Shown here: positions 25,049 to 44,690 of the stretch, in pieces
Position numbering within the stretch: the first letter of the stretch is position 1
Layout: each line of letters starts with the position of its first letter
From: Pagrus major
Taxonomy: Eukaryota > Chordata > Actinopteri > Spariformes > Sparidae
Length of the DNA stretch: 64,000 bases
Assembly (NCBI RefSeq): GCF_040436345.1
Contig: NC_133223.1
Span: forward strand, 18,453,113-18,517,112
Reading direction: 5' to 3'
Position numbers and translations under genes: made by a program
Notes under the pieces: model-generated
The model's input: the letters and a program-made list of their open reading frames with translations, nothing else
Told to the model about the DNA's origin: nothing
Databases searched by the model: none

Positions 25049-26962
25049 AAAATATAAATAACTCACATCTCTCATAGAAATCCAGTCCATAGGCATCCCT
25101 CACATCCTGCGGCAGTCTGTCCCAGAGCTTCTTCACGTTATTTTTCAACAACCCCATATCAGTCACATTTGTTTTGAAGAAGCCGGGCTCGATGCACGCC
25201 ACCTTGATCCCGAATGGTGCCATGTTTATACTGAAACCCAGGAAAGATGCAAGTCAAGTCAGCACTCACAAGAACAACAATGTATGTACAGCATGAAGAG
25301 GTGATGTCTCGTCTCACCGCAGGCTGTCGTTGAAGGCCTCCACTCCGTACTTGGAGATGCAGTACGGTCCACCGAATGCGCTGATTCGCCCAAACACACT
25401 GGCGACATTCACCACTCTGCCCCTGGACTTTTTTATTAGAGGGAGGACGCTTAGTGTTACGTCGATTACGCCAAACAGGTTGACAGCCAGCATGGGCTTA
25501 AAGTCCTCTATAGTGAACCAGTCATTGGGACCAGATGGCAAGGCGACTCCAGCATTGTTCACAACACCCCACAGGCCTGGAGAAACACAACACAGGGAGA
25601 TCGGAAACATAAATACTCACGTGCACTTTGCATCACCCAGAAGTAAAACACTGCTTCAGCTTATGTGCTACTTTTTATTCAGGCTAAATCATAACACTTG
25701 AGTTGGAGGAATGCTTCAATCTAATAAATCTGGTGTCTGATATTTACCGTACAGACATCAGAGTGGTATCAATTCTCATTTTCAAACTACAGGCAGCGGC
25801 TGGTTAGCTTAGCTTAGCATAAAAACCTGAAACAGAGGAACAGCTAGCCTTACTCTGTCTGAAGGTAACAAAATCTGCCAACCAGCAACTCACCAACACC
25901 CACCAATTAACATGATATATAATTTTTAGTTTACTGTGTACAAAAGACCAATCTATTTTGCACTATTTCAGTTCCCTGGAGTCTCTGCTGGTCGCCTGGA
26001 AGTGAGAGTGAAAGTGAAAAAAAAAAGGTAAGGAGCCTCCAATGATGCATTCATTCAGCACCAGGTAACATGATCACAGATTAATTTGAAACACACCAAC
26101 CCGAATGGCTCTGTAAAACCACAAATTGTCATTTTTTTCATGGATGTTTGTACAGATTTAACAAAAGAGATATGCCATGTTCACTGGTGAGTTTAAGAGA
26201 TGCTGGGAGATGGAATATATTACAGTTTATTACAGAGAGCCAGGGTAGCTGCTTCCCTCTGTTTCCAGTATTCATGCTAAGCTAAGCTTATTAGCTGCTG
26301 GCTGTAGCCTCGTGTTAAACGTTGCATCAATCTTCTCTTGTTTCTCTTTCATGCTGAGCGATGGATAAAATGACACTGATACCACTCTCATGTCTGTATG
26401 GTAAATATAAAGCTACCACCAGCTGGTTAGCTTAGCTTAGCACAAAGACTGGAAACAGCATGGCTCTGTCCGGAGGTGACAAAACCTGCCTACCAGCACC
26501 TCTAAAGTGAACTAATCAACATGTTAGTTGGTTTTAATGTTGGAACGTGACATGGATATATGAAATCTCATGGCTAGTCAGGTTACCAATAAAGAGATAA
26601 ACAAATAGTGTAATGTTTCTCCATCAAATGAGGAAATCCACTCACCCTTCTCTCCGACCAAATCCTTGATGAAAGCTGCTGCTTGTTTGACACTTTCGGA
26701 GTCGGACACATCCAGGTGAACGGTCGTCAGTCTGTCGGAGGTCATCTTCTTCAGCTCGTCCTCACCTTTCTCAGTGTAGCAGCCTGCGATCACACGGAAG
26801 CCAAGCTGGTCCAGGTGTCTCGCGAGGAGATTACCAAACCCAGTGTCACAGCCAGTGATGTAGACATATTTATCTCCCTTGTTGGGCACTCGTTTGCTCT
26901 CCTTGAACCAGCGGTAGAGGAACCAGAGAGCCACCGGTCCCAGTATGTACAGGAACATTTTT
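22955..26962 (-). CDS. dhrs9: DHRS9/RDH-type short-chain dehydrogenase, upstream copy (320 aa)
   Basis: Minus-strand exons: 26962-26646 (ATG at 26958-26956), 25576-25318, 25230-25067, 23181-22955. The frame is continuous and gives 320 aa, against 319 for human DHRS9 as I recall. Features in order: N-terminal signal-anchor helix ([16 protein letters not shown], 2-17), cofactor motif TGCDTGFG (35-42), NNAG (111-114), catalytic Ser164, Tyr176, Lys180 (YCISK), and [12 protein letters not shown] near the C-terminus. Expected role is NAD-dependent oxidation of retinol or 3-alpha-hydroxysteroids at the ER. The ATG lies four bases inside an exon whose acceptor reads TTCCTTAG, so a 5' UTR exon must exist; CATTG|GTAAGT near 27,080 is a candidate. 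The copy is clearly diverged from its neighbour, so this is an older tandem duplication than that of abcb11. Confidence 0.88.
25013..25062. repeat. TA dinucleotide microsatellite
   Basis: About 45 bp of alternating TA with one CA interruption lies directly downstream of the donor of the third coding exon of the upstream dhrs9 copy. Confidence 0.8.
25741..26407. mobile_element. Palindromic (foldback) MITE in dhrs9 intron 1
   Basis: The left end reads ATTTACCGTACAGACATCAG with AGTGGTATCAA following. The right end is its inverted complement (TGATACCACTCTCATGTCTG then TATGGTAAAT). Inside, GGTTAGCTTAGCTTAGCATA (about 25,812) is mirrored by ATGCTAAGCTAAGCTTATTA (about 26,273). It is a non-coding teleost repeat of about 665 bp. 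Confidence 0.65.
26408..26540. repeat. Second, half copy of the same GCTTAGCTTAGCA repeat
   Basis: Directly after the complete palindromic element the sequence repeats its inner arm (AGCTGGTTAGCTTAGCTTAG followed by CACAAAGACTGGAAACAGC). Only one arm is present, so this is a tandem or truncated insertion of the same family. Confidence 0.5.
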
Positions 26963-27274
26963 CTAAGGAAAAGAATAAAGTTTACATTATTATTAGACTG
27001 TTGCTGCAGTAACAGAGAATGGTTGCCTAAAAATAGCTCGAGTTAAATAAGAAACAACTTACATTAACGTACAGACTTACCAATGTTCAGTAGTAAAACT
27101 GTAAAGATTTTTAAAACTTTATCAAAACTTTGGTATGAACATGCTTTCAGGAGAAATAGTGCAATCAAATGAGAACAAGACAGCCTGTCTGCCATGTGTA
27201 TTTTTTCTCTTCTCTTTTACAGCTGAAATCAAAAAGCAACTAAACTTTTGCCTAAAAGCACCACAGACACATTT

Positions 27275-27530
27275 AACAAGGTGCAATATGTAAGAATCTT
27301 ACTTTAAAACATTCAAAAATCAAGTTATCAACAGAGTTCACGTTGCGTCAAAGACGTCCATGTGTTGTGTTGCAGAGGTATCTGCACTTTGGCTAGCTTC
27401 ATGGCTAACTCAGCTAACAACCTAAGAGCAGCTACAGTCATAGACAGAAAACTGTTTGCAGCCGTGAGATGTATAAGTTGAAATACAAGTTCAACAGGTG
27501 GCATGTTCTTGCATAAAGCACTTTTAATCT
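27275..27530. repeat. Interspersed repeat beginning AAGGTGCAATATGTAAGAAT
   Basis: It shares AGGTGCAATATGTAAGAA and the string AAAGACGTCCATGTGTTGTG with the repeat in the loop at 17,137-17,440 (ACAGACGTCTATGTATTGTG). It is non-coding. Between here and about 28,880 I see no gene; the 101-codon frame at 27,669-27,974 resembles nothing I know. Confidence 0.45.
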
Positions 27531-28889
27531 ACATACCAGGAGAGGCTTTACTGATGCCTTTCCTTGGCTGCATTCTGATACACTGACACGTCACAACTTG
27601 ATGTAGTCCTTGCTTTGTTTTTTTAATTTATCTGGAGTTCAGTTTCACCTCAAGTACTCAGGAACATCTCACCATATATCTGACAAAATAAATCTCAACA
27701 AGAGGTCTATTATTGGCTGATCACTCTGGAGCTTTAGGTTGTAACACGAGATCCTCTTCAGAAGACGGAGTGATTCTAATCTTTCTTTGACTGAGAATTT
27801 AATCTCTACCTTTCTGAACAAAGACAAACGATCAATCACCATACCAGTCAGAGGAAAATGTAAACATACTGGTAACTGGTCCATCAGCTCATAAAGATCA
27901 TGTCTCAAAATGAAAAGCTCCGGAGCAGCTTCTGCTTCTGAGGTCAAGAAAGGACTCATTTCATATACTATCACATCATATAAACTCCTTCAGTACTTTT
28001 TCCCTTTGCAGTCCTGGACGTATCATCTTCACACTGATGACATTTAACACTACATCCACGGTGTGACACCTCCTGTTTGTGTCATCATTTACAATCAGAA
28101 TACTTCATAGACAGCAGGTGGTTTGGAAAGCTGGTGAAAATTTCATAATCATACAAGAGCTCAGTTAAATTAGGGCAGCTGTTCTGATGATTGATTAATC
28201 ATTTAAGAGTTATAAAGTAAAAAGCCAATAAATCGACAGATTCCAGCTCTTTAAACTTGATTATTTGCTGGTTTTCTTACTCTTCTGTTAAAGTAGATTT
28301 GAAACTATCAATAATCACCAAAAACATTTCAAGACATCTGTACAGAAAATCCATTATTCACCACTGATCTCTGGTTAGTTTTGCAGATTTTAAGAAGTTA
28401 GAGCTCATTGTTCTCACATAAGTGACATGTGGACCAGAGTCTGGATTGAAGTAAAAAAAAAAAAAAAAAAAAGCCAAGCAGGACTTTAACATCTTACATA
28501 TTAAAGATTATTACAGAACGCATCTATATGATAAAGGTGCATCATGTTACAGAGACAAGTGTTAAACAGACGGGAACGAGATTTAGATGGTAAACGAGAT
28601 TTAGATGGAACAAAGGTTAAACAAGATCAAACATCGTCAGAGAGCGACAAACAAAACACCTGATTGCTGTCTCCAGGTCAGTATATGGGTCTGTGTCGAG
28701 ATGAGCAGCAGCAGGGTGTGACCGGCCAGGACAGACACCGAGACGGCGGAGATGAGGACAAAGTTTGTCTGATTTCTTTTTCTGCCTCAGTCGGTTGTCT
28801 TCCGGGAAAGTTGTGCGTCTTTTTCACTGCCTTTAACATAACACGTGTTTGGTGAGAGGGCGCCATCTGGTGGACAGGTAGTGATGATG

Positions 28890-28920
28890 CAGGATAGATA
28901 GATAGATAGATAGATAGATA
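28890..28920. repeat. (GATA)n microsatellite
   Basis: About seven GATA units in tandem, in intergenic sequence upstream of the first abcb11-type upstream block. Confidence 0.85.
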
Positions 28921-28946
28921 AACTCTATTATGAATTTCACTGTTCA

Positions 28947-29125
28947 GTTAATTAATAACTGTTCACTGTTTATTAATTATAGCTTCATGAAACCACTCTG
29001 ATGTTCTACCTGTCTATGATGACAGCAAGCATTTTGATTGGATCACGCAAGTATTGAGACAGCACGTGACAACAACTAATGGCCTCGCGGTCATTAAACC
29101 CATTTTTACAATCACTTGATGATTA
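28947..29125 (+). promoter_or_regulatory. abcb11-type upstream block, orphan copy A
   Basis: The string GAGACAGCACGTGAC (E-box CACGTG at 29063-29068), followed by ACTAATGGCCTCGCGGTCAT and AAACCCATTTTTACAATCAC, matches the blocks at 32,060-32,130 and 43,728-43,795 upstream of the two abcb11 genes. A shared FOX/HNF1-like AT motif (TGTTTATTAATTATAG) precedes each. No abcb11 exon follows within the 3 kb before the next block. It may be a regulatory remnant of a third gene copy or a dispersed repeat; function is inferred only from the threefold conservation. Confidence 0.45.
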
Positions 29126-29743
29126 CATAAACGATAACATGTACACATGAATAATAATAATGTCTGTCTGACATGTTTTTTTTATTACAATAAAGTTTAA
29201 TGACCTTGTTAAAAGTTCTTGAATTACATCGACTTCTCACCTACTTCTCCTTCATTACACCCAAAATCTATGAATATACAAATGTTCACATTTGACAGTA
29301 TATTACAGCAAGTGGTGCTTAATTAATCAAATATTCTTATGAAGACAAATATATTGAACACATGTTCTTGTATGAAAAAGTTCAATTACCTTCTTTCCAT
29401 TCTAATAATTACATCTACTCCTCCCTTCTTTAAACATAGAGAATCTGTGAATATTCAGAGTAAGCAAACTTGTACACTTCATGCAATGTTTGATGACTAT
29501 TTTCCTCAGTAGAGGTCGTATACAGTGATAACACATGCACATCATGAAGCTGTTTTTTTTCCTTTTGTGTTAGGTTTTGCAGTAACTGTTGTGTATTTTC
29601 ATTCTCTTGGCGGTTCATTCACAGATGGACTCTGAACCTTATCTATTGTTATAAACTTTTATCTGTACTGTTTTGGGTTATGCTGGTGATGACATCTGGC
29701 TGAAATGCGTTGTCTGCTTTTGCCCTCAATAAATAAGAAGACT

Positions 29744-29935
29744 GGGGCGCCCCAGTAATTCAGTTGGTAGAGTGTGTCCCACATGTACAGAGGCTGTGTC
29801 CTCACCGCTGCATCCCAAGGTTTGAATCCGACCTGTGGCCCTTTGCTGCATGTTGTCCCTCCTCTCTCTCACCCTGTTTTCTGTCAATTCTCTGTAAGCT
29901 GTTCCTTTCAATAAAGCCACGAAAAGACCAAAATA
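29744..29935 (+). repeat. tRNA-derived SINE
   Basis: It starts GGGGCGCCCCAGTAATTCAG with an A-box-like TTCAGTTGGTAGAGTG and a B-box-like GGTTTGAATCCGACC about 50 bp later. The body CCCTTTGCTGCATGTTGTCC and the end TTTCAATAAAGCCACGAAAA follow. This is the common teleost tRNA-related SINE layout, in the plus orientation and fairly well preserved. Confidence 0.8.
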
Positions 29936-30989
29936 ATAAGTTGCCAGAGTTTTGTTTATTCTGTTCCCCCAAACACTGCCACTGGTTAATTCTTAAAGAA
30001 CTCTGTGTGAATATTCCCTTGATATAATAGATATTAATAGTTTAAGTGTTACTATAGTTCAGGCTGCACTTTGCTTTCGGCTGAACACATTCTTCAAACA
30101 CTCTTAGCGCTATGTGAGGGGGGTTATTATCCCCAGGTTAATGGTGCATTCCATTTGAAAAGGAGGAATGATGATGTCGCCTCAGAAAGTCGAACACACC
30201 TGACACCCAACCCAAACCTGAAACTCCAAGATGGTTTCTCTGCACATCAACAGTTGTGAGGGCTGTGGACTGAACTGTTTATTAGCACTCCAGTCATATT
30301 TGTGTCTCATTAAATCACACACTTACACACAGTACTGTCCACTTCTACCTGTGTACTTGTTGTTTCTGTGTTGGTGTGGAAAAAAAAAATTAGATAATGC
30401 ATTTTTATTAGCTGGTATCGCTTCCAGTTGCTAACCTGTCTAGAACTGGTTTTCCTGCCTGTACAGGAATGTTGCACTCGAGTGCGAAGTCACTCCCAGC
30501 TCCGTCTAAGACATCCGAGGTAAACTGAACGATCACACCACGAGAGCGCTTTCGCAACGGCACATTCCAAAGTGGGCTAACCCCAAATTTAGCCCTCAGG
30601 CTTGCTGGCCCTCCTCTGGAGCAGGTTTCCCCAGGAGATCCCTTGAAAATGAACTACACCCTGTGCTTACAGCTGTCAGTGTGAAACAGGGCTAACACAG
30701 TAACACAACATTCTCGAATGTTAACATTAGTCGTGTTACAACAGACAGTGAACCCAGGGCTAGAAGAAATGCATGTGAATCGTATAACCCCTGGCTAGTG
30801 ATGTGTGTGTAAAAAGGGGCACAGTTACCCTCGGGTCAACTCTTATTCCAGGGATAAGGGAATGATCCTTGAAAGTGTTGCTAATAATATCAGCTACTGA
30901 CTGTGCCTTTGTAAGACTAGTTAACTGGTCAGTACAGTCAACAAAATGACAATCAAAACAACACATGGTGTGCTACTGATATTTTCTAT

Positions 30990-31060
30990 CTAGGCCTATG
31001 GTATCAATCTTCTCATCTACCACTCAGCAGGACAACAAATGAGTGTATTTCCCAAATTTA
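30990..31060. repeat. Fragment of the same palindromic MITE family as 25,741-26,407
   Basis: ATGGTATCAATCTTCTCATC followed by GAGTGTATTTCCCAAATTTA matches the outer arm of the teleost palindromic repeat as I know it. Only one arm is seen. The rest of 29,936-31,220 shows no gene. Confidence 0.4.
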
Positions 31061-31629
31061 CATAATCCTTTAATGCAACATACATTATTTAAGTACACTC
31101 ATAAAATTGTGTACCATTTTGTCAGCCAAAAGTATTCAAAAAGTAGTGTATGTGTTCAATATATTTAAAGAAAAAAACGTAGGATTCACAAGCGCTTCTT
31201 TCCTTAATAGTCTACTCCTGAATACACAAAAGGCACACACATGATACACTTTCATCCAGTATCCTTGATCTTGATTCCATGTTCTCCACCCATATTTGCA
31301 CACAGTTGTTCTCCATGTGTCTCTGACTAGAGTCCCTCCTCCCTGTTTATTATTAATCACCTGTGTTGTGAATAATAACCGGCTGTAAAGAAGGAGCAAA
31401 TTCCTCTCTAGTACTTGTCCTGGCGGGCATTAACCCCACAAACATCTGCTTGATTACTATTATTGTGTCTCCATTTCTAATTTTAATAAACCACATATTT
31501 TAGTTCATATATTCATAGGCCTACTTCATGTACTAATGCTTGTGAAATAAGGAAACTTCACATTGTTGGGTAGAAATATTACAGTGATGCAAAGAGACAT
31601 GGTAACGACGCACACGACTCATAATGATT

Positions 31630-31870
31630 AAAGGGGCACTTTGTAGTTTTGGATAAGAAATTCCAACTCAGAATTTTAAAATTTACAATACTAATTGGTA
31701 TATAATACAAACTCAGAAGTATTTATTTTTTCCATAACTGAATAAACAGGCTGTTCTCAGAGGTAAAGAAGGTCCCCAGAACACTGTTTGAAGCTAGAAA
31801 GGTGGCAGGGTCCGCCACATATAAACAAAGTAAAACAGTGAAATGAAACTGTGTTGTCCTTTAAGGTCAG
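31630..31870. repeat. Non-coding interspersed repeat upstream of abcb11 copy 1
   Basis: It contains AAAGGGGCACTTTGTAGTTT and AAGCTAGAAAGGTGGCAGGG followed by TCCGCCACATATAAACAAAG. I recognise this motif pair from a widespread fish repeat. It is inserted between the duplicated distal upstream segment (about 31,340-31,490) and the proximal E-box block, and is absent from the equivalent place upstream of copy 2. Confidence 0.45.
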
Positions 31871-32048
31871 TTTGTTTATTCATTATTTGTTTATTATTAC
31901 AGTAACTTTGCTTATTTAGCCTTGTAAAAATGAATAATAAACACTGAAATGTGTTTATTAATTAAAGCTTCATTAAGCCACTCTGACAATTTAGCCGTCT
32001 GATGACAGGAAGCGACCAAACTTATCACCATCTTTGACATTTATTAAT

Positions 32049-32469
32049 TGGATTACAGATGTATCGAGACAGCACGTGACCATAACTAATGGCCTCACGG
32101 TCATTACACCCATTTTACAATCGCTTGATAAGTGATTACATAATTGTTAACATCTACACACACATTTATAACACCAAAGGATGATTTTTCTGTACCAATG
32201 TTAGTAAATTTCACATTTTGAAAAAAATCACGAGATTTGTTTTTGAAGATAACTACAGTAATAACAGTCAATGCACATTAACTCTGTTTAGCCTTTAAAA
32301 GGCAGTCTAGTCAAGGTCATAATGCTGACACAACTCTTATCAGTCTAATGGGGGAGTAGATAATGGGAGGGGACAGGCATAGGTTACCTGAAAATAAGAT
32401 AGGGATTTACTCTGATGAACCTCAGTGGTGATGGTGGATAACTGAAGAAGCAGTCAAGGAGAAGTTGAG
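32049..32469 (+). promoter_or_regulatory. abcb11: Upstream region and possible non-coding exon 1 of abcb11 copy 1
   Basis: It holds upstream block B (CACGTG at 32073-32078, then ATGGCCTCACGGTCATTACA). About 230 bp later comes TCAAGGTCATAATGCTGACA, an imperfect nuclear-receptor-like half-site pair. A candidate donor GAAGTTGAG|GTACAG at 32,469/32,470 would close a non-coding first exon. Mammalian ABCB11 is induced by the bile-acid receptor FXR through an IR-1 element; I do not see a clean IR-1 here, so regulation is inference. Confidence 0.45.
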
Positions 32470-32846
32470 GTACAGTACTTTCTGCTCTTCTTCCATCATA
32501 ATCTACAACATTGTGTTAAAACTCAATCAGGATTCCTTTCTAATAATTGCTGTTCTTGTCAGAAGTTATTTATTTTTTTCATGAGCAAATTTTTTTTATC
32601 TTCAAATCGACTGACTTTGTTTTTAAAAATGATCAGTGTCTAAAGTGATGGAGTTTCTTTCTTGTCAGCCAGTGACATTAAAATACATCTAAATATTGTA
32701 ATACACATTTTTTTGAGGAACACATTTCAAATACACGTATGGTCTGAGAACTTGGTTCTGTTGATTTTATTTTGAAATGATGTCCCATTTCACTGCATCC
32801 CACTAATTTACATCCACATGATAATTCAGACTGTTTTAATTCACAG

Positions 32847-42061
<9,215 letters not shown>

Positions 42062-42530
42062 GCCCCTTCAGTCACATGTGATGAAAACAATTCAACATTC
42101 CTCTTATGAGGACATAAGGAAGAAAAACCATTTGACTGAATATGTTTTCATCCTGTGCTGTCTGACAAATTCTTTGGTAAGGTACTGACATTAGATTTAT
42201 GCGATACCATCAGAGATTACACAGAAACCATATAATGACTTTCTTCATCTGGCCTATGCAGCGTAGAGTAGAAATGGTCATCTTTTAGTTTGAAAATCAG
42301 TTTAAGTGATTATTTTGTTTGTTAATGATTTTAAAGATAAAACTATTTATTGAATATTTATTTGATTTTGAGTAGTTTCTTTTTATAAACATTTGTATTT
42401 GTTCCATTAACCAGTTATGACGTATGACCTATGACACATTTTATTCTATTATATTTCTTTATGTTGCTGTGCTGGCACCAGCACAAACACCTACTTGATC
42501 AATAAAATCGGATTCTGTAAAGTTATTTTC
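42062..42530 (+). other. abcb11: abcb11 copy 1 3' UTR
   Basis: AT-rich sequence after the stop, with a poly(A) signal AATAAA at 42,501-42,506 following CTACTTGATC. No other gene is seen between here and the second copy's 5' end. Confidence 0.6.
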
Positions 42531-42661
42531 TCGTCTTGATGCAGTAGTAATCAGTAATGCCGTACTTACCCCAAAGTTTTCTCTGTTTTCTCTGTAACGC
42601 TAACCTACAACTCAATTAAAAAAAAAATAGCCAAATATGTCTGCTTTTTTCTGATGTAAGC

Positions 42662-42692
42662 TATTCTTCTTCTTCTTCTTCTTCTTCTTCTT

Positions 42693-42723
<31 letters not shown>

Positions 42724-42775
42724 TTATTATTATTATTATTATTATCATTATTATTATTATTACTATTATAATGTT
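42662..42775. repeat. Compound microsatellite (CTT)n-(ATT)n
   Basis: About 20 CTT units (42,663-42,722) pass directly into about 15 ATT units with occasional C and A interruptions. It lies between the two abcb11 genes. Confidence 0.9.
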
Positions 42776-43219
42776 AGCTAAATAACATTAACATTTCAAC
42801 ACAACCCATTAAAGATGACCAATACGTCTAAGTTAACTTTGTGCACAAACATGAGTTGACTTATGCAGTTTATTAAATTGGTTACATTTAATTTGAGTGG
42901 TTAAAATTGTTGGTGGTTAAAAAATGCAGTCCAGCCAAGTCCTGCTCTCAGAGTTCCCTTTAATGCTGTAAGGCTATTTCTTTTTTTTTTTTTTTTACCA
43001 CATGTCCTAAGGACACACACAGAATTAAAACACAAAAAGTAATATATTTAACCAAATACCTAACTGAACACCTTATCATGAGATGTACTATAAGGACTGC
43101 CTTGAAAGGTAGTCTTTCATTTACTTAAAAGCCCAGCTCTCCATGCCAGACAACCGTGTACTCTGCGAGATGCAGTTGAATCAGTTGTCAGTGTTATCAC
43201 AGTGTGTCACAGTGTGCTC

Positions 43220-44055
43220 CTCTTTCCTGTGGTAATCAGTCACCTGTGGTTTGAATAATAACCGGCTGTAAAGAAGGAGCAAATTCCTCTCTACTTGTTC
43301 TGGTAGGTATTAACCTCCCAAACATCTGCTTGTTTACTATTACTATTTCTCTTTTTCCAATATTAATAAACCACGAATATTCATACTTTATATAATAACA
43401 CTAAATAACTCCATTGGGAAGTTGAAAATAACAGTGACAGAAAGAGACAACTGGATGATAGATCTAATAGATCAATGATGCACAAAACTCATTGAAGTAT
43501 GTTCATCTGAAATAAAAATTAACCCTTAGATAGATGAAATTTGAATATAAAGTGTACCAAGGAGCTACAACAATAACTATTTGGCTTTTAGTATTGTAAA
43601 AATGAAGAAATGTTCACTAAAATGTGTTTATCAATTATAGTTTTTATAAAGCCATATGACTTTTTGTGAACAGATACGGACCAAATCACTGTCCATGACA
43701 TTTTAATTGGATTACGTATGTATTAAGACAGCACGTGACCATAGCGAATGGCCTTACGGTCATTAAACCCATTTAACAATCACTTGACGGGTGCAAATAA
43801 TAACATGTAAACACATTAATACCTTGGGATGCTTTATCTATAATCAAACACTGTTAGTATATTTCACTACAGTAATAGCAGTCAATGCACGCTTAACTCA
43901 TCAAGGGCGGTACATTCATAACGCTGACACAACCCTTATCAGTCAAGTAGTGTTATAGATAATGGGAAAGGTCAAGCATAGGTTAATGTAAAAACAAGAT
44001 AGGAATTTACTATGATGAGCCTCAGTGTTGCTGATAGATTTCTGGATAAACATTT
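43220..44055 (+). promoter_or_regulatory. abcb11: Upstream region of abcb11 copy 2, duplicated from copy 1
   Basis: 43,245-43,375 matches 31,365-31,495 (AATAATAACCGGCTGTAAAG, then GAGCAAATTCCTCTCTA), so the duplicated unit began at least 1.4 kb upstream of the coding start. Block C (CACGTG at 43,732-43,737, then GGCCTTACGGTCATTAAACC) matches the blocks at 29,055 and 32,065. The candidate exon-1 donor of copy 1 (GAGGTACAG) corresponds to CCAAATACAG here near 44,070, so that donor is absent and the first exon of copy 2 must end elsewhere. Confidence 0.5.
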
Positions 44056-44163
44056 AGTGAAAAGTCCAAATACAGTAGCCTACGTTTGCCCTTCTTCCAC
44101 CAAAATTGAAGATTGATTTAATTGTCATTGTACAATACAAGACTGTATATCAAAACTTAAGTT

Positions 44164-44200
44164 AGTAGTAGTAGTAGTAGTAGTAATAGTGGTAGCAGTT
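44164..44200. repeat. (AGT)n microsatellite
   Basis: AGT units in tandem with a few substitutions, in the 5' region of abcb11 copy 2. Copy 1 has no equivalent. Confidence 0.75.
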
Positions 44201-44690
44201 ACCTATGCTACACACAAAAAACAATAACTACATAGTGGTCTCTGTGGGATTGAGGCTCAACGGTATTTACTAATGGTTGGACACTTTTTATCAGCTAGGA
44301 GTATGTAGGCAGCAGAAGCAGGGAAATATGGTCTGATCAACCAAAATGAGGGGTTTGTAGCTGCCAGGAAAAGACATATAAACATGCATTATAGTCAGAA
44401 GCTATGTCATTTTAACATGAGCAAAATATTTTTTCATCAAATCAACTCACTATGTTTTTTAAAAATGCTCAGTGTCTTAAAAGATGGAGCTCTTTACAGA
44501 ATATGTCATGCTTTCCTTGTCAGCCAAAGTCATTAAACTTTACATTGACTGGCATCAGTAAATGCTGACTTATTTTAATATATTTTCTAAACTTCTGTTG
44601 ATGATTAAAAGAATGAGTGCCTGAGAGCTGGGTAACCCATTTAACTGCGTGGATCCCACTGACTAACACAGATTTTCTTTTATCCCACAG

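Noticed and set aside
27669-27974. Minus-strand open frame of 101 codons upstream of dhrs9
   Set aside because: No domain, no splice context and no start context; AT-rich sequence gives such frames by chance.
32310-32340. FXR response element (IR-1) in the abcb11 promoter
   Set aside because: Only a TCAAGGTCATAATGCTGACA arrangement is seen; spacing and second half-site do not fit a clean IR-1, so I did not call it.
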